The notes beneath the pieces are model-generated. The model ran no database searches and was not told the origin of the DNA. It saw only the letters and a list, made by a program, of their open reading frames with translations. 64,000 nucleotides of DNA, taken from contig JAAWDX010000012.1 in NCBI GenBank assembly GCA_022794035.1, positions 124,001 through 188,000 of the forward strand, in the 5' to 3' direction. Below, piece after piece: positions 16,213 through 25,486 of the stretch. The first letter of the stretch is position 1. Every line of letters starts with the position of its first letter. Source of the stretch: Lachnospiraceae bacterium. GTDB lineage: Bacteria > Bacillota > Clostridia > Lachnospirales > Bianqueaceae. Position numbers and translations under genes: made by a program.

Positions 16213-16874
16213 GGCATAACCTCCAGTAAATGATTTTTCTCCATATTCTCTGCCGAGTTATTGACATGCTGCGTCATCAGCCGGCTGGCCTTTTCGCTGT
16301 CATGCTCCGCCATCGCCTCCAGAATAGCCCTATGCTCGGCCAGCATCACCATGGCCCGGCCGGGTTCCTTGATGGATCTTTCGCGCACATCCTCTGCATA
16401 GGCATGCAGATCGGCCAAAATTCGCTGAAACATCCGGCTGCCTGTTAATTCATAGATGAGCTGATGAAAACGGTCATCCATGACCGTCACTCTGTCATAA
16501 TCCTGACGCTCGATATAAAACTCCGTCAAATCCACAATCTCGACCAGCCGGTCGAGCATCTCAGGGCTGGCGTTTGTCGCTGCCTTCTTGGCAGCGCGGC
16601 CTTCGAGCAGCGAACGGATTTCATAAATATCTTCAATATCGCTCGGGCAGATCCCGACCACGACGGCTCCTCGGTTGGGCCTTAGCTCGATCAGCCCTTC
16701 CAGCTCCAGCTGCCGCAGCGCTTCCCGCACTGGTGTGCGGCTGACACTGAGCTGCTTGCTGAGCGCCAGCTCCGTCAGCGCCTGTCCCGGCTTCCAGCTG
16801 CCGCACAAAATTCCTCTGCGGATCTGCTGGTATACCTGCGCCGTCAAATTAGCGGCCTGCATTTTCTCTTCCAT
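16209..16874 (-). CDS. GntR-family (FadR/FCD) transcriptional regulator
   Basis: A 221-residue dimeric DNA-binding regulator. Residues 8-72 are the winged helix (VYQQIRRGILCGSWKPGQALTE, then LSVSRTPVREALRQLELEGL). Residues about 80-215 are the all-helical FCD ligand domain, with Asp and His residues for metal or carboxylate ligands in DDRFHQLIYE and MLAEHRAILEAM. FCD regulators often sense organic acids, so citrate or a related acid is a reasonable ligand here, by inference. It lies inside the citrate-synthase operon: its start overlaps the upstream gene by 26 bases and its stop overlaps the aconitase start by four. The palindrome at 18319-18330 is the natural candidate operator, making it an autoregulator. 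Confidence 0.92.
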   Translation of the reverse strand: MEEKMQAANLTAQVYQQIRRGILCGSWKPGQALTELALSKQLSVSRTPVREALRQLELEGLIELRPNRGAVVVGICPSDIEDIYEIRSLLEGRAAKKAATNASPEMLDRLVEIVDLTEFYIERQDYDRVTVMDDRFHQLIYELTGSRMFQRILADLHAYAEDVRERSIKEPGRAMVMLAEHRAILEAMAEHDSEKASRLMTQHVNNSAENMEKNHLLEVMP

Positions 16875-18285
16875 GCTGCTCCTCCGTAATTCTTTCCAGC
16901 TGCTGCTCCAGCTCGCCGTCTGTGATGGCCGTTACCCGGCCCTCTTCATATTGCTGATCCACCCAGGCTTTCAGCCCTGTCACCAGCGGATCCTTTTTAT
17001 CCAGCGCATTTTCGCCCGATAAGCGCAGGTACTGATTCACCCAGACGGCAATTCCGGATACGCCTGAGGTATTGCTGATCATCACCTTTGGCGGCCGGTT
17101 CAGTAAAGCTCCCGTGTCAAAGATATTATAGACCTCTTCATTTTTCAGCAGTCCATCGGCATGCACGCCGGCCCGCGTCACATTGAAATCAGCGCCCACA
17201 AACGGTGTTCTGGGCGGGATCGGATAGTCAAGCTCCCGCTCGTAGTATTCTGCAATTTCTGTGATTACAGTGGGATCCATCCCGTCAAGCGTTCCTTTTA
17301 GCTGCGCATACTCCATGACCATTGCCTCAATCGGACAGTTGCCCGTGCGCTCTCCAATGCCAAGCAGCGAGCAGTTCACGCCGGAGGCTCCGTACAGCCA
17401 TGCAGTAGTAGAATTGGATACAGCACGATAAAAATCATTATGGCCATGGAATTCCAGCAATTCTGACGGCATATGCGCATGATGATGCAGACCATAAATG
17501 ATGCCCGGCACGCTGCGCGGCAGCGCGGCACCCGGAATGCCAACGCCGTAGCCCATGGTGTCGCAGGCACGGATTTTAATCGGCATCCCCGTCTCCACCA
17601 TCAGCTTGTGGAGCTCGATCACAAAGGGAACCACAAAGCCATAAAAATCCGCGCGGGTAATATCCTCAAAATGGCAGCGGGGGCGGATCCCTGCCTCAAT
17701 GCACTCCTTAACGATGCCCAGATAGTGATCAATCGCCTGTCTTCTGGTCATCTTAAGCTTATAAAAAATATGGTAATCTGAGCAGCTGACTAAAATACCG
17801 GTCTCTTTTAAGCCAAACATTTTCACCAGCTCAAAATCCTTTTTATTCGCCCGGATCCAGCTGGTAACCTCCGGAAATTCATAGCCGCGCTCCATACACT
17901 GATACACAGCATCCCGATCCTTTTTGCTATATAAGAAAAATTCACTTTGGCGAATGATTCCTTTAGGCCCCCCCAAGCGGTGCAGCATATCAAACAGCGC
18001 TACAATCTGCTGCGCTGTATACGGCTCTCTGGACTGCTGTCCATCGCGAAACGTAGTATCGGTGATCCAAATCTCCTTTGGCATATCCATGGGTACAAGC
18101 CTGCGGTTAAACATAAGCTTGGGAACTTCCTGATAATTAAACAGCATTCTATAGAGGTTGGGACTTTCTACATCCTGCAGGGAATACTCAAAATTAGTCA
18201 GCTCCAATAGATTGGTTTGCGGGTTGACCTTGAGCTCTCCCTCTTGGTCGCCTGTATTAAAATGATCATATTCATGGTAATTCAT
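16849..18285 (-). CDS. Re-citrate synthase (isopropylmalate synthase-related)
   Basis: An enzyme of about 478 residues of the homocitrate/isopropylmalate synthase superfamily that condenses acetyl-CoA with oxaloacetate to citrate with Re-face stereochemistry, as in Clostridium kluyveri and other anaerobes. The HMGL-like TIM barrel shows ITDTTFRDGQQSREPYT (catalytic Arg and metal Asp), ECIEAGIRPRCHFEDITRADF, and the metal-His motif LEFHGHNDFYRAVSNS. GVNCSLLGIGERTGNCPIE is also conserved. The start is uncertain: GGAGG lies 12 bases before ATG 18285 and only 3 before ATG 18294. The reading as citrate rather than isopropylmalate synthase rests on the adjacent aconitase and isocitrate dehydrogenase genes and the absence of leu genes. 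Confidence 0.88.
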   Translation of the reverse strand: MNYHEYDHFNTGDQEGELKVNPQTNLLELTNFEYSLQDVESPNLYRMLFNYQEVPKLMFNRRLVPMDMPKEIWITDTTFRDGQQSREPYTAQQIVALFDMLHRLGGPKGIIRQSEFFLYSKKDRDAVYQCMERGYEFPEVTSWIRANKKDFELVKMFGLKETGILVSCSDYHIFYKLKMTRRQAIDHYLGIVKECIEAGIRPRCHFEDITRADFYGFVVPFVIELHKLMVETGMPIKIRACDTMGYGVGIPGAALPRSVPGIIYGLHHHAHMPSELLEFHGHNDFYRAVSNSTTAWLYGASGVNCSLLGIGERTGNCPIEAMVMEYAQLKGTLDGMDPTVITEIAEYYERELDYPIPPRTPFVGADFNVTRAGVHADGLLKNEEVYNIFDTGALLNRPPKVMISNTSGVSGIAVWVNQYLRLSGENALDKKDPLVTGLKAWVDQQYEEGRVTAITDGELEQQLERITEEQHGRENAGR

Positions 18286-18318
18286 GATGTGCATCAACCT
18301 CCTCTATCAATTTGTATT

Positions 18319-18347
18319 ATTGTATACAATTATACACTTCATGTCAA
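18319..18347 (-). promoter_or_regulatory. Promoter plus palindromic operator of the citrate synthase operon
   Basis: On the minus strand TTGACA (plus 18342-18347) and TACAAT (plus 18319-18324) are 17 bases apart. The perfect 12-base palindrome ATTGTATACAAT (18319-18330) covers the -10 hexamer. Its TTGT-n2-ACAA form fits the TnGTnnnACnA-like sites of FCD-type GntR regulators. A regulator bound here would block RNA polymerase, so repression by the operon's own GntR protein is the simplest model. Confidence 0.72.
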
Positions 18348-18360
18348 GTGTGCAATCTAC

Positions 18361-18391
18361 ACAAAAAGACGTCCCTCAAATGAAGGACGTC
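18361..18391 (-). terminator. Terminator of the P-type ATPase/GH3 operon
   Basis: GACGTCC (18369-18375) pairs with GGACGTC (18385-18391), with a further TCA/TGA pairing inside; on the minus strand the stem is followed by TTTTTGT. It lies just after the GH3 stop at 18398. Confidence 0.8.
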
Positions 18392-18397
18392 TCTCTA

Positions 18398-20500
18398 TTA
18401 TTTCTTTAAAATGAGCTGCAGGCACGGCTCCTCACAGAGCTCCTCGCTTCGCGCATCCGGCTGGTGATCTCCGATATAAATGACAGCGCTCCCTTTGCAC
18501 GGCCGCCGTTTGCCTTTCTCATCCACCACCTGCATCCAGTAATCGGGCAGCGGCATATGCACCCGCTTCCGCTCCCCCGGCCGCAGACAAAGCATCTGCA
18601 GCGCAACCAGCTGGCAATTGGCTGTGCGAAGTCCCTGCTCCGTAAGCTTTGCATACACCTGCACGGCCATTTCTGTTTCCTTGTCATACGGATTATAAGC
18701 GCTAAACGAAATGCCCTCCGCTTCCTCCTGAGGCTCCGACAGCATGAGCCTCCGATAGCTCAGGCCATATCCAAACGGATACAACGGCTTTTCTTTAAAA
18801 TAGCGATAGGTTTTTCCTGTCATCGCATAGTCTTCAAAATCCCAGCAGACCTGCTCGTTATGATAAAACGTCACCGGCAGCCTCCCCGTCGGATTCACCT
18901 GGCCTGTCAGCACCTCGGCAGCTGCCTTTCCGCCCATGGCTCCCGGATACCACGCCTGCAGCACCGCTCCTACATGAGCCTCTTCTTCCCCCAGATCCAG
19001 CGCACCTCCGCTCAAAAGCACCACCACGACCTGCTCCGATACGCGGCACACCGCCTTTAACAGCCTTTGCTGGCTCTCCGGCAAATACAGGCTATGCTTA
19101 TCGCCTGCTGCATATTCATTACTAGCGTCCCCAAGCTCACCCTCTATCGACGGATCCAGCCCCAGGCACAGCACGCTCACCTGCGCATAGCGCGCAAGTG
19201 CGACGGCCTCTGCCAGCTGATCATCCGGTGTCTGTGACATGGCTTCCAGTTTATTTTTATATAGATGACAGCCTTCTGAGACCAAGAACTGACTATCCGG
19301 CAGCGCCTCGCGCAGTCCCTGCAGCACCGTCGTCATTTTTTCGGCTGTGCCGTGATAATTCCCCTCCAGCGCAGTAAGCGAACGCGCATTGGGGCCAATG
19401 ACGGCCACGGTCTTCGGGTGCGCGAGTGGCAGAATCCCATTATTTTTAAGCAGTACCATTGATTTTTCGGCGGCCCGCAGATTGAGCGCTTCATACTCCG
19501 GCTGCTTGGTGAGCCAGGTCTGAACAGCTGCCTTGCCGTCAGCAACCGGCGCATCCATATCGAGCATCAGCCGCACCGTTAATAGCCTTTGAACGGCTTG
19601 GTCGATGGCTTCTTCTTTTAAATAGCCCTTCTGAACTGCCTCCAGCAGATAGCCGTACATAGCCCCGCAGTTCAGGTCGCAGCCGTTTTGCACCGCCAGC
19701 GCCGCCGCCTCTACCTTGGTCGCCGTATAATGATGGCGCTCGCTGATATCGGAGATGGCGCCGCAGTCGGAGACGGTGTAGCCTTCAAAGCCCCACTCCC
19801 TGCGCAAAAGCTCCTGCTGCAGATAGGCATTGGCACAGCAGGGCACGCCGTTGACTGCATTATAGGCGCCCATTACACCGGCTACCTGCGCATCCTTAAC
19901 TACGCGTTCAAACGCAGGCAGATAGGTATCCATCAGATCCTGCGGCGTAACCTCTGCGTCAAACCCGTGCCGTGTTTCCTCTGGTCCGCTGTGAACGGCA
20001 AAATGCTTTACGCAGGCGGCCGCCGTGAGGCCGTCCCCTTCCTCTCCTTCCTGCATGCCTCTGACAAAGGCCGTTCCCATTGCAGCAGTCAGGCATGGAT
20101 CCTCTCCATAGGTTTCATGTGCTCTGCCCCATCTTGGATCGCGCACGATATTGATATTGGGCGACCAATAGGTCAGCCCTTTATAGATGCCGCGCTCTCC
20201 TTCCGACCGGTAAATGGCATTTTTTAAGCGGCCCTCTTCACCGATGACGCGGCCGATTTTCTCTATGAGCGCCGGATCAAAGGTGGCCGCCAGGCCGATT
20301 GACTGCGGAAATACCGTGGCCAAGCCTGCTCTCGCCACGCCGTGCAGCGCTTCGTTCCACCAGTTATAGGCCGGCAGTCCCAGACGAGGGATTGCCGGCG
20401 CCTGATACAGCATCTGTCCTGCTTTTTCCTCCAGGGTCATTTGCCGGACCAGCTCTCCGGCCCTTTGTTGTGCCCGTCTTCTCTTTGCTTCTGATCTCAT
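18398..20500 (-). CDS. GH3 family beta-glycosidase (xylosidase/glucosidase type)
   Basis: A 700-residue glycoside hydrolase family 3 enzyme. The N-terminal barrel begins at MTLEEKAGQM, with NWWNEALHGVARAG, SPNINIVRDPRWGRAHETYGEDP and KHFAVHSGPEETRHGF; the nucleophile is Asp245 in YTVSDCGAI. The second domain starts near AAEKSMVLLKNNGILPL, and the acid/base candidate lies in the Glu-containing GELGDASNEY stretch. A C-terminal fibronectin-III-like domain follows YPFGYGLSY. The NWWNEALHGVA form resembles beta-xylosidases and related GH3 enzymes rather than NagZ. There is no signal peptide, so it should act on imported oligosaccharides in the cytosol. Its start overlaps the end of the P-type ATPase gene by four bases, an unexpected partner. 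Confidence 0.92.
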   Translation of the reverse strand: MRSEAKRRRAQQRAGELVRQMTLEEKAGQMLYQAPAIPRLGLPAYNWWNEALHGVARAGLATVFPQSIGLAATFDPALIEKIGRVIGEEGRLKNAIYRSEGERGIYKGLTYWSPNINIVRDPRWGRAHETYGEDPCLTAAMGTAFVRGMQEGEEGDGLTAAACVKHFAVHSGPEETRHGFDAEVTPQDLMDTYLPAFERVVKDAQVAGVMGAYNAVNGVPCCANAYLQQELLRREWGFEGYTVSDCGAISDISERHHYTATKVEAAALAVQNGCDLNCGAMYGYLLEAVQKGYLKEEAIDQAVQRLLTVRLMLDMDAPVADGKAAVQTWLTKQPEYEALNLRAAEKSMVLLKNNGILPLAHPKTVAVIGPNARSLTALEGNYHGTAEKMTTVLQGLREALPDSQFLVSEGCHLYKNKLEAMSQTPDDQLAEAVALARYAQVSVLCLGLDPSIEGELGDASNEYAAGDKHSLYLPESQQRLLKAVCRVSEQVVVVLLSGGALDLGEEEAHVGAVLQAWYPGAMGGKAAAEVLTGQVNPTGRLPVTFYHNEQVCWDFEDYAMTGKTYRYFKEKPLYPFGYGLSYRRLMLSEPQEEAEGISFSAYNPYDKETEMAVQVYAKLTEQGLRTANCQLVALQMLCLRPGERKRVHMPLPDYWMQVVDEKGKRRPCKGSAVIYIGDHQPDARSEELCEEPCLQLILKK

Positions 20501-22827
20501 CTTCCGCTCCTCTCCTTTTTGATCCGTATACGCTCCGTCATATGATACAGACCGGTGAAAATTACAGCGTTCAAAATGCCGGTTCCCAGTACGAATAGAG
20601 CCAGCTGCCCGGACAGCGGCGCAAGCCCCAAAAGCGGCTGAAAACAGAATATGCCGCAGAGCAGGCCGCAGAGAACAACGCCCAGCAGAATTTTCCTGAT
20701 TAAATTGAAGGGAATGGAGATGCGAACTAAGAGATATACGCCGCTTGTCGCCGTTAAAATGACCGCCAGCGTAGAGGTCTCCTCGTAGCTCAGCTTAAAG
20801 ATCATCCCTGCCAGATAGGTGACGATAATCCCGATCGTCATCGTCACGGCGCCTGCCAGCGCTCTGGTCATGATATTATAGAAAAAGTTTCCCTTGATCC
20901 GCTCCTTATTTGGCTCCAAGGCCAAAATAAACGAGGGAAGCCCGATGGTAAACACTCCGATAAAAGACATCTGAATCGGCTGAAAGGGATAGCGAAAATC
21001 CAGAAAAACAAACAGCAGACCGATGCAGATCGAAAACAGCGTTTTCACCAAAAACAGCGAGGCGCTGCGCTGAATATTATTGATCGAGCGGCGGCCTTCT
21101 GCCACCACCTTGGGCATAGAGCTGAAATCATTGGTCGTCAGTACCAGCTGCGCTACATTTCTGGCCGCATCGCTTCCGGCCGCCATCGCCACTGAGCAAT
21201 CGGCCTCCTTGAGCGCCAGCACATCATTTACGCCATCGCCCGTCATAGCTACCGTATGCCCCTTCTTCTGCAGCGCCTGAATCAGCTTCTTCTTCTGTGC
21301 AGGTGTCACCCGCCCGAAAACCTGATACCGCTCTGCCGCTTCTTCTAACAGCGCATCACTCTCCAGCGTCCGGGCATCCACGGCCTGCTCTGCCTCAGGG
21401 ATGCCGGCCTCCTGCGCGATCTGCCTCACCGTCTCCATGCTGTCGCCGGATATCACTTTGAGCCTGACTCCCTGCTCACGAAAATACTGAATCGTCCTCG
21501 GCGCCTCTGGCCGTATCTTATCCTGAATCAGTACAAAGCCCATCGGCTCCAGCCCCTCCGGCAGCGCTTCCTCCCTGCCAAACCCCTGCCGGCTTTTAGC
21601 CATCAGCAAAACGCGCCTGGTCCCTGCCTGCCGTGCAATAGCCGCCTTGAGTCTATGATACCGCTCTCCCAGGATCATTTCCCCGGCGCCCACGACATAG
21701 GTAACGCCGGTATCATAGGAGGCGCCCGACCATTTCTTTTCCGAAGAAAAATCCACCACCTGCAGTGCCTTCCGCGGCACTTTTTCCGTAAAATAGGCCT
21801 TCAGTGCTGCTATTGTCGAGCTCTGATCGCGCGATGAAGCCGTAAAAGCGGCAAAAGCCTGCCTTAGCTCCGTTTCCGATGCCTCCGGCAGCGCATGCAG
21901 CTCCTCCACCTCCATATCATCACAGGTAATCGTCCCCGTTTTATCTAAGCACAGCACATCCACTCTTGCCAGCGTCTCGATGCAGTATAGCTGCTGCACC
22001 AGAACCTTGCTCTTTGAAAGACGGATCACGGATACGGCCAGCACGGTGCTGGTCAGCAGCATCAGCCCCTCCGGAATCATGCCGATCAGCGCCGCCACTG
22101 TGTTGACAACTGCTGCCTGCATGCTGGCGCCCGGTATCGTAAATTGATTGTAGAACAAAAACGCCCCCATCGGGATAATCACACAGGAAATCACCTGAAT
22201 CAGCCTTTTCAGCGTCATCATAATTTCCGAATGCACCTGCTTTAGTTCCTTTGCCTCATTGCTGATCTGCGCTGCATAGTTATCCTTGCCCACATGGATG
22301 ACCTGTGCAGCGCACTCTCCTCCGGCCACAAAGCTGCCCGACAGCAGCGTATCGCCTTCCGTTTTTGCAATCAGATCAGACTCCCCTGTGATCAGGCTTT
22401 CATTCACATAGCAGCGGCCTTGTAAAACCTCACAGTCAGCTGGGATCTGATTTCCCCTGCGAAGATGCAGCAGATCATCCAGCACAATTTCCTCAATCGG
22501 AATCTCCTGCTGCCTGCCGCTCCGAATCACCTGTGCCTTATGAGAGACCAGAATCGAAAGCTTGTCTACCATCCGCTTTGAACGCAGCTCCTGAAACACG
22601 CCGATTGCCGTATTGCAGATCACTACGCCCATAAACAGCATATTTTTGTAGGACCCCACTAAGAGCAGCGCAGCGGCCAGGGCCAGATTGAGCGCATTAA
22701 ACAACGTCAGTGTATGCCCTGCCACGATCTGTCCTGCCGTTTTTGTTTTTACCTCGCTGCCGACATTCAGCAGGCCCTGACTGCGCCTCGCCGCAACCTC
22801 TCTTTCAGAAAGCCCTTGTAGCTCCAT
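20497..22827 (-). CDS. HAD-type P-type ATPase, CtpE-like cation pump
   Basis: A membrane pump of 776 residues. Visible parts: TM1-2 (about 40-80), the actuator loop TGES (147-150), TM3-4 (about 210-270) with the ion-site motif PEGL (252-255), the phosphorylated Asp295 in DKTGT, a reduced nucleotide domain (SSEKKWSGASY), the hinge GDGVNDVLALKEADCSVAM, and six C-terminal helices. No N-terminal heavy-metal Cys motif is present. The PEGL motif and domain sizes fit the CtpE group, linked to calcium uptake in mycobacteria; ion specificity here is inference. I chose ATG 22827 because GGAGG lies 6 bases upstream; an ATG 33 bases further upstream lacks one. Translation is coupled to GH3. Confidence 0.9.
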   Translation of the reverse strand: MELQGLSEREVAARRSQGLLNVGSEVKTKTAGQIVAGHTLTLFNALNLALAAALLLVGSYKNMLFMGVVICNTAIGVFQELRSKRMVDKLSILVSHKAQVIRSGRQQEIPIEEIVLDDLLHLRRGNQIPADCEVLQGRCYVNESLITGESDLIAKTEGDTLLSGSFVAGGECAAQVIHVGKDNYAAQISNEAKELKQVHSEIMMTLKRLIQVISCVIIPMGAFLFYNQFTIPGASMQAAVVNTVAALIGMIPEGLMLLTSTVLAVSVIRLSKSKVLVQQLYCIETLARVDVLCLDKTGTITCDDMEVEELHALPEASETELRQAFAAFTASSRDQSSTIAALKAYFTEKVPRKALQVVDFSSEKKWSGASYDTGVTYVVGAGEMILGERYHRLKAAIARQAGTRRVLLMAKSRQGFGREEALPEGLEPMGFVLIQDKIRPEAPRTIQYFREQGVRLKVISGDSMETVRQIAQEAGIPEAEQAVDARTLESDALLEEAAERYQVFGRVTPAQKKKLIQALQKKGHTVAMTGDGVNDVLALKEADCSVAMAAGSDAARNVAQLVLTTNDFSSMPKVVAEGRRSINNIQRSASLFLVKTLFSICIGLLFVFLDFRYPFQPIQMSFIGVFTIGLPSFILALEPNKERIKGNFFYNIMTRALAGAVTMTIGIIVTYLAGMIFKLSYEETSTLAVILTATSGVYLLVRISIPFNLIRKILLGVVLCGLLCGIFCFQPLLGLAPLSGQLALFVLGTGILNAVIFTGLYHMTERIRIKKERSGR

Positions 22828-22930
22828 TTTCATCCTCCGATCCCTTCCGTAAATTTCCATTTTCCTATTCTATCACATATATGCTAAAAAAACAGGCCTT
22901 CTTTAGGAAATTAAACAAATTTTAAGCATT

Positions 22931-22958
22931 AAAAAAGAAGCCGCCATGCGGCAGCTTC
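22931..22958 (-). terminator. Terminator of the DUF362-M28 transcript
   Basis: GAAGCCGCC (22937-22945) pairs with GGCAGCTTC (22950-22958), one G-T pair, 4-base loop; on the minus strand TTTTTT follows. Confidence 0.8.
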
Positions 22959-22966
22959 TTCCATTT

Positions 22967-24229
22967 TTATTTTTCCTTTTTCTCTTTAAACAGATATTCA
23001 TCGATCTTTTCCACCATATTCTGCGGCATCGTGCGCGGTACCGGCATTACGCCCGCATTCACCATTTTGTCTGCAAACAGAAGCACCTTCTCTGTTGTCT
23101 GCTCCAGACTTTCTGCCGACAGAAAATCGATCACATCGCGGCGGTCATGAATAAAGGCTGCGCCAGGGGCGCCAAAGCGACAGAAGTTAATGCCCGGAAC
23201 GCCTGCGTCCGCAAACGGAATCGAATCACTCGAATAGATATCCTGCTTCACTCCGACGGCCATCCCTGCCTGCTTAAACAGAAAATCTGTGTAATCTGCC
23301 AGACTCTGCTCTGCCGTGACCATGGCTGTATCCTTACCTAAAATCGCGCCGGCTACATCAACATTGATCATCAGCCGGTACTTCTTAAGCTCTTCCTGAT
23401 GCGCGGCCACATAGGCCTTGCTTCCCAAAAGACCTACCTCTTCCGAGCCGTACCACATAAACTGCAGCGTTCTGGCCGGCGGATTTTCTTTAAAATAGCG
23501 CAGCAGCTCCATGATGATCACAGAACCTGCTCCGTTATCATACACGCCCGTACTAAAGGGAACGCTGTCAAAATGCGCGCCAAAGGCAATGATCTCCTCC
23601 GGATACTGCGTTCCCGGCAGAGTGGCGATCACATTGCGGCTTGTCAGCGTCTGTGAGGCGCTTTTAGCTGTGATCCGTACCTTGGCTGCTTTATCCCGCA
23701 CCAGCTCCATAGCATCCTTAGCCCGTATGTTAAGCGTCGGCACCGTACCAAATTTGCTGAGACGCTCTCTCAGGATCGGCGTGGGCAGATCCGTCTCCTC
23801 TTCTTTATCTAAAATTGTACCGCTAAAGGTCATATATCCGGCAATGTTAGCCTGCAGCAGCTTCTGATAGATTTCCGGCGTCAGACGGCCGTGCAGCAGG
23901 ACAAACTTGCCCTCAATACCAGTCAAATTGGCATCCATCGCCTCTTCAATATAGGCAAATTCAGCCGTAAGTCCCTCGGCAGGCGTATCGCCTGCGCAGC
24001 GGTAGCAGGTCACCTCATAGCTTTTCTGATAAGGCTCCAGCACCTCAAAGGTCGCCATCGTCTGCACAGCATCCGTGACCTCAAAGGTCTCCATTTTTCC
24101 TTCCACACCGATGTCCTTCAGCTCCTCGAGCAATATGCCTGCGGCTCTTTCTTCTTCTGCCGAACCAGAGACCCTGACAAATCCGATCTTTTTCAGCAGC
24201 TCAAACTCCCGGTTTCCACAAATTTTCAC
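22967..24229 (-). CDS. M28 family zinc metallopeptidase
   Basis: A 420-residue aminopeptidase-like protein. After an N-terminal segment with an inserted PA-like domain (about 70-200), the M28 core shows metal-binding His and Asp in GAHFDSVPFSTGVYDNGAGS (about 222-241), Glu-Glu in WYGSEEVGLLGS (about 264-275), Asp in MINVDVAGAILG, and the final His in AAFIHDRRDVIDFL. All expected zinc ligands are therefore present. There is no signal peptide, so it appears cytosolic, unlike many secreted M28 peptidases. The start codon is GTG with GGAGG eight bases upstream. It follows the DUF362 gene by 15 bases and shares its transcript. Confidence 0.9.
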   Translation of the reverse strand: MKICGNREFELLKKIGFVRVSGSAEEERAAGILLEELKDIGVEGKMETFEVTDAVQTMATFEVLEPYQKSYEVTCYRCAGDTPAEGLTAEFAYIEEAMDANLTGIEGKFVLLHGRLTPEIYQKLLQANIAGYMTFSGTILDKEEETDLPTPILRERLSKFGTVPTLNIRAKDAMELVRDKAAKVRITAKSASQTLTSRNVIATLPGTQYPEEIIAFGAHFDSVPFSTGVYDNGAGSVIIMELLRYFKENPPARTLQFMWYGSEEVGLLGSKAYVAAHQEELKKYRLMINVDVAGAILGKDTAMVTAEQSLADYTDFLFKQAGMAVGVKQDIYSSDSIPFADAGVPGINFCRFGAPGAAFIHDRRDVIDFLSAESLEQTTEKVLLFADKMVNAGVMPVPRTMPQNMVEKIDEYLFKEKKEK

Positions 24230-24244
24230 TCTTGTATCCTCCTT

Positions 24245-25351
24245 TTATTTAATTTGAATCAGCTCATATTCCCGGCTGCCAATCCCCAGCTTTTCTGCAT
24301 GCTCGAGGCATACATGCCAGTCCGTATTGGGATGTACATCCGTAAAATGATCATGATGAATATGCTCACGCTCGCCCAGCAGGCTATTTTCTACAATCGG
24401 CTGTGCATTAACCGCATCAGCGCATGCCTGATCCAGCGCCACCGGATCAAAGGAAGCAAACATACCGACGTCCGGTACGATCGGCAGATCATTTTCTCCG
24501 TGACAGTCGCAATACGGGGACACATCCACCACCAGACTGATATGGAAATGAGGCCTATCCTGCAGCACTGCCAGTGAATATTCGGCAATCTTTTTATTCA
24601 GCTCCGCACTGGTAGAATCCCCCAGCGCCGCTACGGCGTCCATCGGACATGCCCCTATGCAGCGTCCGCAGCCTACGCATTTTTCATGATCGATCTGCGC
24701 CTTTCCGCTTTCAAATGAAATGGCCTCATGCGCACAGTTTTTGCTGCACTTGCGGCAGCCTACGCAAAGCTCTGCATCCACCGTTGGCTTTCCATTGGCA
24801 TGCTGCTCCATTTTGCCGGCCCTAGAACCGCAGCCCATGCCAATATTTTTCAGTGCGCCGCCAAATCCGGTGGCCTCATGCCCTTTAAAATGAGATAAAG
24901 AGATAAACACATCCGCATCCATGACGCCGGTCCCGATTTTCGCTTCCTTCACTAGCTCGCCGCCCACCGGCACCAGCGTTTCATCCGTCCCTTTGATTCC
25001 GTCTCCGATGATCACCTGGCATCCGGTTGCAAACGGATTGAAACCATTTTCATACGCTGCCTCCAAATGATCCAGCGCATTTTTGCGCCGCCCCACATAC
25101 AGCGTATTGCAGTCTACCAGATAGGGCTTGCCGCCCAGACTCTTGACCACATCGGCAACCACCTTTGCAAAGTTGGGCCGCAGATAAGACAAATTCCCCG
25201 GCTCGCCAAAATGCATTTTAATCGCAGCAAACTTGCGGTCAAAGTCTATGGTTTCGATGCCGGCTCTGCGGATCAGCCGTTCTAATTTAAGAAGCAAATT
25301 ATCTCCGGGCAGCGCTCTGAAGTCTGTCCAGAATACCTTCGATTTTTCCAT
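24245..25351 (-). CDS. DUF362 domain ferredoxin-like protein
   Basis: A 368-residue cytosolic iron-sulfur protein of unknown precise role. Residues about 1-185 and 270-368 form the DUF362 domain (KMHFGEPGNLSYLRPNFAK, VDCNTLYVGRRKNALDHLEAA, SLSHFKGHEATGFGGALKNIGMG). Between them sit two 4Fe-4S motifs, CVGCRKCSKNCAHEAI and CVGCGRCIGACPMDAV (about 188-245). The arrangement is common in anaerobes and suggests an electron-transfer protein. I chose ATG 25351 because AAAGGA precedes it; the open frame extends 54 bases upstream through the promoter. An extended -10, TGGTACAAT on the minus strand (plus 25396-25404), lies about 45 bases upstream. Confidence 0.88.
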   Translation of the reverse strand: MEKSKVFWTDFRALPGDNLLLKLERLIRRAGIETIDFDRKFAAIKMHFGEPGNLSYLRPNFAKVVADVVKSLGGKPYLVDCNTLYVGRRKNALDHLEAAYENGFNPFATGCQVIIGDGIKGTDETLVPVGGELVKEAKIGTGVMDADVFISLSHFKGHEATGFGGALKNIGMGCGSRAGKMEQHANGKPTVDAELCVGCRKCSKNCAHEAISFESGKAQIDHEKCVGCGRCIGACPMDAVAALGDSTSAELNKKIAEYSLAVLQDRPHFHISLVVDVSPYCDCHGENDLPIVPDVGMFASFDPVALDQACADAVNAQPIVENSLLGEREHIHHDHFTDVHPNTDWHVCLEHAEKLGIGSREYELIQIK

Positions 25352-25443
25352 TTGTATGTTCCTTTCTTTGGCGCCGCGCGCCGAAATATAGTAAAATTGT
25401 ACCACATATGCATGCGTTTGAAAAGGTTTTTTGTGAAAGAAAA

Positions 25444-25474
25444 CAGCTTCCTGGTTGGGACCTTCAGGAAGCTG
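25444..25474 (-). terminator. Terminator of the ABC exporter operon
   Basis: CAGCTTCCTG (25444-25453) pairs perfectly with CAGGAAGCTG (25465-25474) across an 11-base loop; on the minus strand TTTTCTTT follows. It lies 13 bases past the exporter stop at 25487. Confidence 0.85.
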
Positions 25475-25486
25475 CTTGAGACTGAT

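Noticed and set aside
16849-18285. 2-isopropylmalate synthase for leucine synthesis
   Set aside because: No leuB, leuC or leuD nearby; the operon holds aconitase and isocitrate dehydrogenase, and length and motifs fit Re-citrate synthase.
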